Shown: positions 37,006-45,780, numbered from the stretch's first letter. The stretch: 64,000 nucleotides of DNA from Heyndrickxia sporothermodurans (GCA_018333075.1 BORH01000013.1:1-64000), one strand, 5' to 3'. Made by a program: numbers and translations. Notes: generated by a model not told the origin, from the letters alone.

Positions 37006-38304
37006 TTGGACATAGTAAAGTTAATCGTTTTGGTCATCTTAATCGGATTAACCGCCTTTTTTGTTGCAGCGGAGTTTGCAGTTGTAAAAATTCGATCATC
37101 AAAAATCGATCAATTGATTCAGGTTGGAAATACAAAGGCACTCGCCGCGAAAAAAGTAATTAGTCATCTAGATGAATATTTATCTGCATGTCAGCTGGGA
37201 ATTACAGTAACAGCACTTGGAATAGGATGGTTAGGTGAGCCAACAGTCGGGAAAATATTAGAAAGTATTTTTAATGAATGGAATATGCCAAGCTCTGTTT
37301 CACACATAGTAGCGATTACTGCTACCTTTCTCATTATTACTTTTTTGCATGTAGTAATTGGAGAGCTTGCACCAAAGACTTTGGCTATACAAAAGGCTGA
37401 AACCATTACATTATTAATCTCTAAGCCGCTCATTTGGTTTTACAAGCTACTATTCCCATTCATTTGGTTGCTAAATGGGTCTGCACGTTTCATTACTGGA
37501 ATGTTCGGCTTAAAACCAGCATCAGAGCATGAACAAGCTCATTCTGAAGAAGAATTGCGTCTTATTCTATCTGAAAGCTACCGAAACGGTGAAATTAATC
37601 AATCTGAATTTAAATATGTAAATAATATATTTGAATTTGATGAAAGAATTGCCAAAGAAATCATGGTCCCTCGTCCAGAAATTGTATGTCTTTCAATAGA
37701 GGATACCATTGAAGATATATTTGAAACAGATAACATTGAAAAATATACCCGCTACCCAGTGATGGATGGCGATAAAGATAATATTGTTGGTGTCATTAAC
37801 ATGAAAGAATTAATGGGGGCCTGGATTCAGAAGGATTTGCACTCTAAGCCCCTCTCACTAAAAGATTATATTAAGCCTGTAGTTAGAGTCATTGAGAATA
37901 TCCCAATCCATGATTTACTCGTGAAATTACAAAAAGACCGTATCCACCTCGCCATTTTAATTGATGAATATGGTGGGACCGCCGGACTTGTAACCATTGA
38001 AGATATATTAGAAGAAATTGTTGGTGAAATTCGTGATGAATTCGATGCTGATGAAATTTCTGAAGTAAGGAGATTGGCAGATAATCATTATGTATTTGCT
38101 GCAAAGGTATTAATAAGTGATGTAAATGATCTATTAGGAATCCAATTAAATGAAGAAGAAGTAGATACAATTGGTGGCTGGATACTGACACAAAAATACA
38201 ATGTCAAAAAAGATGACAGAATCGAAGCCGAAGGATATTGCTTTCATGTAAAAGAAATTGATGATCAGCATATTTCCTATATTGAAGTAACAAAAAGTAT
38301 ATAA
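37006..38304 (+). CDS. CNNM/CorC (HlyC) family membrane protein
   Basis: The 432-residue protein has an N-terminal DUF21 membrane domain (residues 1-~180, three to four segments, with VGWLGEP-like [12 protein letters not shown] and [12 protein letters not shown]), a CBS pair (about 205-335, with [23 protein letters not shown]) and a C-terminal CorC_HlyC transporter-associated domain. Such proteins are linked to magnesium efflux or resistance. TTG start with AAGGA in a palindrome. It is monocistronic with a very strong terminator. Confidence 0.9.
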   Translation: MDIVKLIVLVILIGLTAFFVAAEFAVVKIRSSKIDQLIQVGNTKALAAKKVISHLDEYLSACQLGITVTALGIGWLGEPTVGKILESIFNEWNMPSSVSHIVAITATFLIITFLHVVIGELAPKTLAIQKAETITLLISKPLIWFYKLLFPFIWLLNGSARFITGMFGLKPASEHEQAHSEEELRLILSESYRNGEINQSEFKYVNNIFEFDERIAKEIMVPRPEIVCLSIEDTIEDIFETDNIEKYTRYPVMDGDKDNIVGVINMKELMGAWIQKDLHSKPLSLKDYIKPVVRVIENIPIHDLLVKLQKDRIHLAILIDEYGGTAGLVTIEDILEEIVGEIRDEFDADEISEVRRLADNHYVFAAKVLISDVNDLLGIQLNEEEVDTIGGWILTQKYNVKKDDRIEAEGYCFHVKEIDDQHISYIEVTKSI

Positions 38305-38310
38305 GAATAA

Positions 38311-38356
38311 GGGGCAGTGCAATAAGTTTCAGACACTTATTGCACTGCCCCATTTT
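38311..38356. terminator. bidirectional terminator between the CNNM gene and the PCYCGC gene
   Basis: A perfect 16-bp stem, GGGGCAGTGCAATAAG with its complement (38311-38326 with 38336-38351), has a 9-base loop and is followed by ATTTT. It lies between converging genes. Confidence 0.9.
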
Positions 38357-38378
38357 ATGAAGTTTAATAAGCCTTAAA

Positions 38379-38873
38379 CTATGCTTCTGGCATTGGTGTA
38401 GGAGTAGGTTCGGCGTATCCTTCTTTATATTTATCATCAATTTCTTTTCTTATTTCTTTCATTGATTTCCCATTTTTGTAGTCGACAACGGATTGAGCAG
38501 CAATTTCTAAACAAACATCACAGTTAACTCCATGCTCATCCCACACAATTGCACCATTCTTTTTATTTTCCTGTATAAAACAATCATAATTATTTTGATG
38601 CCCCATCTCACCACATCCACAATAGCATGGCATATGCTCTAACAATTCCTGGTGTTCGGCCGCAGCCTGATATATGGTTTGAACCGTTTCTGAAGTTCCT
38701 GTTAAAAACTTTGGTAGAATGTCCGCACTTGCTGTTTCTTCTCCCATTGGCATTCCACGATGTTCTCTCTTATTTTCCTGAGCCCCTTTTTCAGCATCAT
38801 TGCCGTTAGAACAAGCTGAAATAATAAAAATTGAAATGAATAATGAAACAAGTATACTTCTTTTTTTGACCAT
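38379..38873 (-). CDS. PCYCGC-motif lipoprotein
   Basis: The 164-residue lipoprotein has signal MVKKRSILVSLFISIFIISAC with lipobox ISAC. The mature part carries MPCYCGCGEMGHQNNYDCF, the PCYCGC signature, and further cysteines (GVNCDVCLE), suggesting metal or heme/copper-related chemistry outside the membrane; the exact role is unknown. The tail is PTPTPMPEA. ATG 38873 is chosen because AAAGGATGGAAG precedes it and a signal peptide then starts at residue 1. Confidence 0.9.
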   Translation of the reverse strand: MVKKRSILVSLFISIFIISACSNGNDAEKGAQENKREHRGMPMGEETASADILPKFLTGTSETVQTIYQAAAEHQELLEHMPCYCGCGEMGHQNNYDCFIQENKKNGAIVWDEHGVNCDVCLEIAAQSVVDYKNGKSMKEIRKEIDDKYKEGYAEPTPTPMPEA

Positions 38874-39055
38874 TACTTCCATCCTTTCAAATATTGGACT
38901 TTTCTTTATTTTAAAAATAACTAAGTCAGATAACAATCTGTCTAACTCATTTGACATAATATCCTCACATGAAAGTAGAAAATTCTTTTTTATAAAAAAA
39001 TTAAACTCAACATTTACGGTTTATTATGATAAACTATTATTATTAAAATTGATGT

Positions 39056-39130
39056 GGCGATGGAGTTCGCCCTTAAACGCTGAACGCTGATGACTCCTAC
39101 CCTGTTTTGGGTAGGAGTCTAATTTTTTTT
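39056..39130 (+). promoter_or_regulatory. fluoride riboswitch (crcB motif) with terminator
   Basis: The conserved aptamer appears in order: GGCGATGGAGTTCGCC, then TAAACGCTGAACGCTGATGA, then CTCCTAC. The last pieces belong to a strong terminator stem (39092-39102 with 39109-39119) followed by eight T. Fluoride binding would prevent terminator formation and allow crcB transcription. Both downstream genes encode fluoride exporters, as expected. Confidence 0.95.
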
Positions 39131-39147
39131 GATGCAGAGGTGATTGA

Positions 39148-39567
39148 ATGAACTATTTTTTTGTAGGAATTGGTGGAATCATTGGGGCTGTTTTAAGATA
39201 TTTAATTAGTATGGTTGCTGTCAATTGGGGATCACCTTTTCCACTAGCTACATTTATTATTAATATCATTGGATGTTTTATTCTCGGTTTGTATGCAACT
39301 TATTTATCAAAACTGAAAAATATTCCCGCATTTATTTTAACTGGCTTCAGCACTGGAGTGATAGGAGCTTTCACAACCTTTTCCACCTTTAGTTATGAAA
39401 CGTTTGAATTAGTCCGTCACTCCATGTGGGGCATGGCTATTATCTACCTTTTAAGCAATCTTTGGGGTGGTTTATTTTCTTCCTTATTGGGCTATTATTT
39501 AGGAGAGAAACAGCATCGCAAACGAATAACAAAATCTAGCATGGAAGCAGAGAGAAACAGCTTATGA
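39148..39567 (+). CDS. crcB: fluoride ion channel CrcB/Fluc, subunit 1
   Basis: The 139-residue four-segment membrane protein has the Fluc signature [13 protein letters not shown], the central [13 protein letters not shown] and [18 protein letters not shown]. It exports fluoride, probably as an antiparallel heterodimer with the next gene, which is the usual arrangement when two crcB genes are paired. It is controlled by the fluoride riboswitch just upstream and overlaps crcB2 by 4 bp. Confidence 0.95.
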   Translation: MNYFFVGIGGIIGAVLRYLISMVAVNWGSPFPLATFIINIIGCFILGLYATYLSKLKNIPAFILTGFSTGVIGAFTTFSTFSYETFELVRHSMWGMAIIYLLSNLWGGLFSSLLGYYLGEKQHRKRITKSSMEAERNSL

Positions 39568-39929
39568 GCATCATAACAAATTTAATACTAGTTGGCATAG
39601 GTGGTTTTTTCGGTGCAATATCACGATTTGCAGTGAGCCAATTGGTAAAGAAAAGATACACTTCCCCTTTTCCCATTGCCACATTTATTGTCAATTTAGT
39701 TGGTTCATTTTTACTTGGATATATTTACGGATCTAAGATTGGTGGAAACTTGACCTTATTTTTCGGAACTGGTTTCATGGGAGCCTTCACCACATTTTCT
39801 ACATTTAAATTAGAAAGCACTCAATTATTATTAAATAAAAAAATAATTATTTTGCTGCTATACTTAGGGTTGAGTTATACATTTGGAATTTTATTAGCTT
39901 TTTTCGGAATGAAATTGGGGACCTTATAA
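39564..39929 (+). CDS. crcB: fluoride ion channel CrcB/Fluc, subunit 2
   Basis: The 121-residue Fluc protein has [28 protein letters not shown] and [17 protein letters not shown]. It is translationally coupled to the first crcB gene by a 4-bp ATGA overlap and ended by its own hairpin. Differing charge content from subunit 1 fits a heterodimeric channel, as known for paired Fluc homologues. Confidence 0.95.
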   Translation: MSIITNLILVGIGGFFGAISRFAVSQLVKKRYTSPFPIATFIVNLVGSFLLGYIYGSKIGGNLTLFFGTGFMGAFTTFSTFKLESTQLLLNKKIIILLLYLGLSYTFGILLAFFGMKLGTL

Positions 39930-39995
39930 AAAATGTCTATGGACGACATTAACGAACAATTGGCATTTGATAGGATTGTTTCCCTTCATTATTAA

Positions 39996-40027
39996 AAGGA
40001 TGTCCATTACGGCATCCTTACTTTTTC
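39996..40027 (+). terminator. crcB operon terminator
   Basis: The stem AAGGATG/CATCCTT (39996-40002 with 40013-40019) is followed by ACTTTTTC. Confidence 0.65.
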
Positions 40028-40029
40028 AT

Positions 40030-40506
40030 TCAAAATAGATTATTCTTAGACCTTACTACCGTTTTCATTAAAGCATATAGGCCCCTTATGGTGAGTAAAG
40101 TAAAGCTGACACTCCCAAATGTATGGAAGGCTGTCCATTTTTTCCACTTAAACAACTTGGTATTTCTCTCTAAAAACCATTGAGAAAAACTCATTGGTAC
40201 ACTAAATAGGAGACTTTTTAAAAGTATTTTCCTAAGATTGTCTTTCGAAGAGACCTTTATCCATAGCACACTTAAAAGTGGGAAAAACAGCATATCATAA
40301 ATGATATTTGTTTTAAATATTTTCGGAAAAGGTCTAATAGGATATTTAATTTTATTCGTGCCCACTACATAAGCATCTACAAGTGTTGCTAGAACCCCTT
40401 TAGAAAAAAATATAACAAGATTTTCTTTCACTTTTGATCCAAAGAATAACATTGGTAATGAAGCAATAGATAGAGCTAAAAGTGTCTTCAACATCTTTCT
40501 TTCCAT
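40030..40506 (-). CDS. CBO0543-family membrane protein
   Basis: The 158-residue protein has four predicted membrane segments. The pattern YPIRPFPKIFKTNIIYDML matches the CBO0543 family of spore-forming Firmicutes (conserved YP.R..PKIF.INI..D core). AGGAAGG precedes the ATG. Function unknown. Possibly sporulation-linked, which is inference from the distribution of the family. Confidence 0.75.
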   Translation of the reverse strand: MERKMLKTLLALSIASLPMLFFGSKVKENLVIFFSKGVLATLVDAYVVGTNKIKYPIRPFPKIFKTNIIYDMLFFPLLSVLWIKVSSKDNLRKILLKSLLFSVPMSFSQWFLERNTKLFKWKKWTAFHTFGSVSFTLLTIRGLYALMKTVVRSKNNLF

Positions 40507-40618
40507 TTATGGACATCCTTCCTGAGGATTTTTAATTTTACGTGTCTCGTTTAATATCTTTTTTATTATTTCAATTATTTTCCCGCTTATTCTTCGATCA
40601 ATTAAGATGAATAAAAAA

Positions 40619-40640
40619 AAGACAGATAACTCTCTGTCTT
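40619..40640 (-). terminator. terminator of the 44-aa gene
   Basis: AAGACAGA/TCTGTCTT (40619-40626 with 40633-40640) is followed by a T-rich run on the minus strand. The only minus-strand gene that reads into it is the 44-codon gene at 40705. Confidence 0.8.
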
Positions 40641-40704
40641 AGATTAATACATTAGTTTATAATCGATATTATATTTTTATAATCAGCCATGTTACCTGCT
40701 TGTA

Positions 40705-40839
40705 TTAATAGTTATGATCCTCTTTACTAATTTTGCTGGAACCATTTGATCCTAGTGACTTAGCGATATTATCAAATCCTTTAATATCATTTTCAAATGA
40801 TACTATATTTCCAATTTTATTTTTTTCGTTTATTAACAA
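40705..40839 (-). CDS. unrecognised small protein, 44 aa, TTG start
   Basis: The frame was read directly. TTG 40839 is preceded by AAAGGGTG at about 6-bp spacing. The 44-residue product begins MLINEKNKIGNIVSFEND, contains FDNIAKSLGSNGSSK and ends EDHNY; it is hydrophilic with no membrane segment. A clean terminator follows 65 bp later, so this is a self-contained transcription unit. No family recognised. The codon use is natural and no better frame overlaps it. Confidence 0.65.
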   Translation of the reverse strand: MLINEKNKIGNIVSFENDIKGFDNIAKSLGSNGSSKISKEDHNY

Positions 40840-40995
40840 CCATTACACCCTTTCTTGGGATTCTTCTAACAAGTTACCAAATTTCGCTTGAGTTTATTGA
40901 AAATAGCTTAATACGAATGAATAATTGGTTAAATATTTTCATTCAGCTCATAATAAATTTGATGTACATAATCTAAATCAGGAGATGAAAAATAA

Positions 40996-41361
40996 ATGGA
41001 ACTTGAATCTAGAAACACTACTGAAGCTGCTCTAATCAAATATAAAGAAGGACTTGGCATGTTTACAAAAAAAATGCCTGAGTTTGCTGAGCAATTTAAT
41101 GCTTTTACCGAGGAATGCTTTAAAGAAGGTTCTTTATCTCAAAAAGAGAAACAATTAATTGCTTTAGGCATAAGTCTACATGCTCAGGATGAGTATTGTA
41201 TTATCTATCATACAAAAGGGTGTCTTGATCAAGGTTGCTCAGAACAAGAAATCCTTGAAGCAATAGGAGTGACAGCTGCGTTTGGTGGCGGTGCAACCAT
41301 TAGTCAAGGAGTTACTCTTGTACAAGAGTGCATCCAGGAATTGAATCAATTAAAGCATTAA
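40996..41361 (+). CDS. carboxymuconolactone-decarboxylase/AhpD-like protein
   Basis: The 121-residue all-alpha CMD-family protein has the motif [10 protein letters not shown]: one Cys and a His four residues later, where AhpD-type enzymes carry CxxCxxxH. Losing the first Cys suggests it is not a classical peroxidase partner. GGAG-type site before the ATG. Single gene. Confidence 0.88.
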   Translation: MELESRNTTEAALIKYKEGLGMFTKKMPEFAEQFNAFTEECFKEGSLSQKEKQLIALGISLHAQDEYCIIYHTKGCLDQGCSEQEILEAIGVTAAFGGGATISQGVTLVQECIQELNQLKH

Positions 41362-41721
41362 AATTCCCAATATTAATAATAGCTGTTGCACTGCTCATTC
41401 CTAGATAATCATATCCTCCTAATCTCACATGCAGTCATTTAATCATACAATAGATTAGGGGGGATGGTCATTTTATAGAATTATTAATCCTTTACTGTTT
41501 TTTGTAAGAAGTTAGTTTTTAGAATTCACTGGATTTATCATAGTAGCCTAACCTTTACTTCTCTTTAACATCTTCAACTAATTTGAATGTAGTTTGTTCC
41601 CTTTAATATATGCTTGATTCTTAGTTGTTACTTTTCGGTTTGGAGTAGTTTGGACCATAACAGAACCTATAATAAAAACAGAAAACGAAATCACTCAGAC
41701 TGTATGAAACCATTCCATTTC
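41362..41721. other. 360-bp stretch without a convincing gene
   Basis: AT-rich DNA follows the CMD gene. I see no terminator, RNA or frame with a ribosome site. A minus-strand open stretch near 41590-41705 would encode a hydrophobic start and basic tail, but its only start (GTG) has no site. It may be a decayed gene. Confidence 0.5.
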
Positions 41722-41799
41722 CTAAAAAAAAGAAATATTAATCATCATTGCAATGGCACTTAAAATTACTAGTATTATCCCTAAAACTTTTCTTGACAT
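41722..41799 (-). CDS. tiny one-helix membrane peptide, 25 aa
   Basis: Read directly: AAGGAGAAG precedes ATG 41799 at good spacing. The product is MSRKVLGIILVILSAIAMMI plus NISFF, one membrane helix with a positive N-terminus. It ends at TAG inside an A8/T8 tract. Family unknown. Because the frame ends in a homopolymer, a longer product after a one-base change is possible. Confidence 0.55.
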   Translation of the reverse strand: MSRKVLGIILVILSAIAMMINISFF

Positions 41800-41938
41800 A
41801 ATTCTTCTCCTTGAATGTAATATTTTATGTTAACATACAGAATTGCTAGTTAAAGTTTTCAAAGTAAATTAAAAATGAAGTTGTTTTTAAAGAACTGACT
41901 ATAATTCTTGAAAGATAACATTTCACAGAGGGGAAAGA

Positions 41939-42169
41939 TCATAATTTCTCCTCTTCTTCATGACATTCTTTTTTTTGCGGATAAAGAGACGATATTTGAA
42001 TCCCTCTAATTGTCATAAAGTTTTTTGTATGGTCAAACTTTTTTTGATAGTTTAGTGAACCGAAAATCATGTTTAATTTGATTGGTATGATAAAAACCCA
42101 AAAAACGACAATTGATAAAAAATACAGATTTCTGAAAAGGATGATAAAACACCGAACAGTGTTTCGCAA
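41939..42169 (-). CDS. possible small membrane-anchored protein, 76 aa
   Basis: The open frame has one N-terminal hydrophobic segment (IILFRNLYFLSIVVFWVFII) and a charged tail ending CHEEEEKL. The TTG start has GAAGG too close for good initiation. No family recognised, so it may be a relic. It lies between the tiny peptide gene and the class C hydrolase gene. Confidence 0.3.
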   Translation of the reverse strand: MRNTVRCFIILFRNLYFLSIVVFWVFIIPIKLNMIFGSLNYQKKFDHTKNFMTIRGIQISSLYPQKKECHEEEEKL

Positions 42170-42222
42170 CCTTCTTTATACACTTTCATGATCTCTTGTA
42201 CTTGTAAACCTTCCAAAATATT

Positions 42223-43419
42223 TCAATTCACTTTTTGAAAAGGTATTTCCACTCCTTCGTCAATAAATAAATGATTCGCAATATCCACATAACTCATTGT
42301 ATTGCGTATCCAATAATACGACTTATTTAGTTTAAAAAGTGCCATAGGCAACTGATGCTCAAATGAAATTACCAATTGTACATCCTTTTCAATTGCAAAT
42401 ATTGTGTCCAGCCCATCTGCTAATTCGTATCGACCTGTAATATTATCTTTACTAGTGAGAGGTAAGGTTTTTACATATTTTGGTGATTCTACATCATATT
42501 GTTTACCCATTAAGTAATCCATAATTTCTTGTTCATATTGTGGAAATACTTCTTGATTCATTGCTAACACAACCACTTCCTCTGTGGATCTATTTATAAA
42601 GGCTTGTGCCGAGCAACCAATCCATCCACCTGTATGACCAACCCACTCATTTTGAATGATAAAACCATAACTATAATTCTCAGTGACTTCTGTTGGTGTT
42701 AACATAAATTGTACAGTTTTTGTGCTAATGCATCGACCTTGCAAAAATGCTTTTAAAAACTTCGCCACCTCTGCCACTGTTGCATAAATACCACCGTCAC
42801 CATATTCATCATTATATTTTTCAATTTCGTGTAAATATGGGTCATCAAGAGCTTTTCTATATTGATGCTTTTCATAATCATATGTTTGACCATGTGCTTC
42901 CCTTTTTTTTGTAGGTTGAGTTGTTGTATGGGTAAGTTTTAGTGGTTCAGCAATATATTGTTTTAAATACGTTTCATAAGATAATTCGCTCACTTTCTCA
43001 ATTATTTTTGCAAGTAAAACATAATTCGTATTACTATAAGACCAATACTTATTTGGTGCAGATTGTGGTAGCACTACTTCTATAAATTTTTCTATACTTA
43101 TTGTTAAATCTTTTGCTATATACTCTGGAATACCAGATGTGTGTGTAAGTAATTGTGCTACTGTTACTTCTGAAAAATGCGGTACATTAAACCATCTTGT
43201 AATTTTATCTTCTAGCCGTAACTGTCCTTTTTCTATTAACTGGAATGTCATTACTGCTGTATACATTTTACTCAATGATGCTAAATTAAATTGTGTATTT
43301 TTGTTAATAAGGTGCTTCTTTTCGAGTTCTTGATAACCATCATAATATTGCTTGACTTGCCCATTTTTTTCATGATACACTGCACCGTTAAACGAGATAT
43401 TTTTAAGTAAATTTTCCAC
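42223..43419 (-). CDS. class C beta-lactamase-fold serine hydrolase
   Basis: The 398-residue protein of the AmpC/EstB/D-aminopeptidase group has SxxK as SLSK (residues ~49-52), YSN at the second motif (WSYSNTNYVLL) and HTGG for the third. A ~90-residue C-terminal extra domain follows. No signal peptide, so a cytosolic esterase or peptidase is likely; beta-lactam hydrolysis is unproven. GTG start with TAGGGGG. It lies just downstream of a MarR gene, with matching operator palindromes before both genes. Confidence 0.87.
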   Translation of the reverse strand: MENLLKNISFNGAVYHEKNGQVKQYYDGYQELEKKHLINKNTQFNLASLSKMYTAVMTFQLIEKGQLRLEDKITRWFNVPHFSEVTVAQLLTHTSGIPEYIAKDLTISIEKFIEVVLPQSAPNKYWSYSNTNYVLLAKIIEKVSELSYETYLKQYIAEPLKLTHTTTQPTKKREAHGQTYDYEKHQYRKALDDPYLHEIEKYNDEYGDGGIYATVAEVAKFLKAFLQGRCISTKTVQFMLTPTEVTENYSYGFIIQNEWVGHTGGWIGCSAQAFINRSTEEVVVLAMNQEVFPQYEQEIMDYLMGKQYDVESPKYVKTLPLTSKDNITGRYELADGLDTIFAIEKDVQLVISFEHQLPMALFKLNKSYYWIRNTMSYVDIANHLFIDEGVEIPFQKVN

Positions 43420-43439
43420 TTGTTAACCCCCTAAATAAA

Positions 43440-43451
43440 TTAGATATCTAA
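43440..43451. promoter_or_regulatory. operator palindrome before the serine hydrolase gene
   Basis: TTAGATATCTAA is a perfect 12-bp palindrome in the 53-bp gap between the marR stop and the hydrolase start. The same element with one change occurs before marR (43927-43938), so it is a probable MarR operator. Confidence 0.65.
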
Positions 43452-43472
43452 CATATTAGACATGAAGAAATT

Positions 43473-43919
43473 TTATAATTCCTTCATTGCGATCTCCCTT
43501 AATTTTTCAACAATACGTTCTAATTCGTTTAACTCTTTTGATGAAAGTTTGCTGTAAATTTTATCTGCGATTTGCTGTTCTACATAATCTTGCTTCGAAA
43601 AATAGTCCAATCCATTTTCAGCTAACGTTATAAATACTTCACGTCGATTATTCGGATTAATTTCTCTTTTGATATATTTATTCTTTTCCAACTTCGCTAT
43701 TAATTGGCTAACTGCGCTAGAGCTAATATTCATTTCAATAGCAATTTCACCGACCGTGATACGTTTTGCTAAATACACAATATCTAATACAACCGCTTGT
43801 TGTGTTGTAATACCACTATTTAAATATTGCTTATAATGTTTATATATCAAACGGTTTATTGTATATTCAACTTCATTTATACGCTTAACCTGTTCATATA
43901 AAGACAAGAAATCACCCAC
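43473..43919 (-). CDS. MarR-family transcriptional regulator
   Basis: The 148-residue winged-helix regulator has recognition helix AIEMNISSSAVSQLIAKLEK and wing KREINPNNRREVFITLAENG. It probably represses itself and the serine hydrolase gene 53 bp downstream, because both have TTAGATA-type palindromes. GTG 43919 has no clear site; TTG 43907, preceded by GGGTGAT, is a reasonable alternative start. Confidence 0.9.
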   Translation of the reverse strand: MGDFLSLYEQVKRINEVEYTINRLIYKHYKQYLNSGITTQQAVVLDIVYLAKRITVGEIAIEMNISSSAVSQLIAKLEKNKYIKREINPNNRREVFITLAENGLDYFSKQDYVEQQIADKIYSKLSSKELNELERIVEKLREIAMKEL

Positions 43920-43926
43920 TAATATG

Positions 43927-43938
43927 TTAGATACCTAA
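43927..43938. promoter_or_regulatory. operator palindrome before marR
   Basis: TTAGATACCTAA differs by one base from the operator at 43440-43451. It sits 8 bp upstream of the marR start, with a third half-site-like ATCTAAT at 43945-43951. The placement is ideal for autorepression. Confidence 0.65.
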
Positions 43939-43951
43939 TATATTATCTAAT

Positions 43952-44668
43952 GAATATGTGAACGTCAATCTCGTATTTCCATCGTCTTTTTACAAAACAG
44001 TTAATTCTTGATTTTAATCAAGCTATTTTTCTTAACATTAGGTATGTACAGAAGGTAAAAGGGCTGTCATACAGTGGTGTGTTTATTTAACAAGCTGGAT
44101 TAGAATTTAGCATTAGAAATATAGATAGCTTTCTACTATTAGCTAAAAACCATAACGCAACTGTTCCATTTCATTGAAGACCTAGCTCATTAGCAGTGGT
44201 TTAATATTTATTTTTAGGAATAACAGGCTGGATGAATGAAAAATTGCAAAATTCGATCCCTTATTAAACTATCCTGCCCCGTTAGCCACCCATGAGCGCA
44301 AAAACGGCGCAGCACCACAGAGAATGAAAATGGAACAGGCAGTCTATACCGTTTTAATGCTGGCGAAAAAGGTCTTTGAACTATGGTGCCTTTGAGCCCA
44401 TCCGTTTGTCTGACTCCAACGACCACAGTGTACCACCAACTGTCGCACCCTTTAGGGGTAGCACTTATGGGAGATTAATCCTTTTTCTGGTTGTTGCGCC
44501 AGCTTTACCTATTCATTTTAAGTAGAAGGGTATGACAGTTCGATACATCTGCCAACTCTATATTCGATCCTTCAAGAGGCTCAGCCTTTTTTTTAAACTG
44601 GTTTTTCTGGCCTATTTTTGTATGCACTTTTTCAGTTTTTATTTTCATGGGAGTTGAAGAAGGATGTG
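43952..44668. other. 717-bp stretch without an intact gene, partly GC-richer
   Basis: The segment 44281-44340 is 53% G+C by count, well above the neighbours. No full gene is present. It contains a copy of the 20-mer repeat and a short frame that may be a relic of an Rrf2 regulator. A 70-codon minus-strand frame (44214-44426) is Arg/Phe-rich, lacks a site and looks accidental. Likely decayed, transferred DNA. Confidence 0.55.
44267..44286. repeat. 20-mer repeat, left copy
   Basis: AACTATCCTGCCCCGTTAGC matches the copy at 45684-45703 at 18 of 20 positions, in the same orientation. The two copies flank the beta-propeller gene, 1.4 kb apart. Confidence 0.7.
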
Positions 44669-45625
44669 TTAAAGTTTTACTCCCTTAAGATTATTCTCAA
44701 ATACAAAGCCTTTTGACCAAGTACCAACAAGAAAATAATTATCATCTTTGCTAAATTCCGCAAAACAGGCGTAATCCAGTTCTTCAATTTGGATAGGGGT
44801 TAAGTCTTCAAATCCTAATATAAAGACCCTATCATTTGAAGTGAGAACAATGTAATTACCATCATTTGATGAAGAAATATGAACAAAATACTCATCGGTA
44901 CTTTCAATTCCATTTTCGGTTAAATTTGATTTTTTTAAAACAGTTTTTAATTCAGCGTCCATAATTGTTAATTCATAGTCCTTATGAACAAAAATATAAA
45001 CTTGATGAGCGGGTTCAAAATAAACCAAATCCCAATTCTGTAATTCTAATGAACTTTCAAATGAATAAGACGGTTCGGTTAAAGGATTTTTGACCTTAAC
45101 TAATTTTTGTCTTGAATAATGTTCTCCATCAATCTCTTTAAGAAAATACAAAGTACACAGATAGGAATTATCATTGGGTACAAACTGATTAAACTTAATA
45201 TGACTGCCTTCAAGTTCAGTTAATACTTGATATATCCCCGTTTCAATGTTAAGTGTACAAACTTGTTTCTTGTCATTGATTTTAAGAACATCAAGAATAG
45301 TAAATGGTATATCAAGCAGTGCAAAGTTCCCTTCCTCTATTTGAAAAGACTTTCCAGATTTAATCGTCTTAATGAGTTGAAAATCCTTAGTGTCATAAAC
45401 ACAGAATGTACCGACAGTATTTTTTATATACAGCAATTCATCATTTTTTGAAAAGTGAAGATGGCTTGGATTGTTTTGCTTTTTCAATTCTATAACCTTT
45501 TCCCAAGTTTTTGTATCAAATATGACCGTTTTTCCTCCCATTGTATGACATAATAACTTCTTGTCATTCGATAGTACTATTTCATAAGAGGTTTTTAAAT
45601 TCTTTGTTAGTTTCATTTGAAACAC
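44669..45625 (-). CDS. beta-propeller (WD40/YVTN-like) protein
   Basis: The ~318-residue protein consists of repeated blade-like units, for example SNDKKLLCHTMGGKTVIFDT, SKNDELLYIKNTVGTFCVYD, SNDGNYIVLTSNDRVFILG and SKDDNYFLVGTWSKGFVFE. Each ends with a V-F/Y-D-like strand, typical of cytosolic propellers that bind partners. No signal peptide. GTG 45625 is preferred because GGAGG stands 8 bp before it; ATG 45640 would contain that site. It is flanked by two copies of a 20-mer repeat and so may have been gained or moved as a unit. Confidence 0.75.
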   Translation of the reverse strand: MFQMKLTKNLKTSYEIVLSNDKKLLCHTMGGKTVIFDTKTWEKVIELKKQNNPSHLHFSKNDELLYIKNTVGTFCVYDTKDFQLIKTIKSGKSFQIEEGNFALLDIPFTILDVLKINDKKQVCTLNIETGIYQVLTELEGSHIKFNQFVPNDNSYLCTLYFLKEIDGEHYSRQKLVKVKNPLTEPSYSFESSLELQNWDLVYFEPAHQVYIFVHKDYELTIMDAELKTVLKKSNLTENGIESTDEYFVHISSSNDGNYIVLTSNDRVFILGFEDLTPIQIEELDYACFAEFSKDDNYFLVGTWSKGFVFENNLKGVKL

Positions 45626-45683
45626 AAAATTCGCCTCCATGTTAGTTTTAATTTAAGTCTACCTTCACCGTTATCCTTCTTGA

Positions 45684-45703
45684 ACTATCCTGCCCTTTTA
45701 GCT
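45684..45703. repeat. 20-mer repeat, right copy
   Basis: AACTATCCTGCCCTTTTAGC, 18 of 20 identical to the left copy. It lies upstream of the propeller gene start and downstream of nothing else recognisable. Confidence 0.7.
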
Positions 45704-45780
45704 TAATACTTGTAACTCCATTAAAACAAATTGAATCCCCATAATAATCGGGGCAATAATCAACATAAATATGAAAAAAA

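Noticed and set aside
36960-37163. plus-strand frame overlapping the start of the CNNM gene
   Set aside because: It is a frame-shifted reading of the CNNM start and has no family-like content.
41590-41705. minus-strand open stretch with hydrophobic start and basic tail
   Set aside because: Its only start (GTG) follows a stop directly and has no ribosome site; at most a relic.
44214-44426. 70-codon minus-strand frame
   Set aside because: No ribosome site, composition unlike neighbours, and it overlaps the GC-richer relic region.
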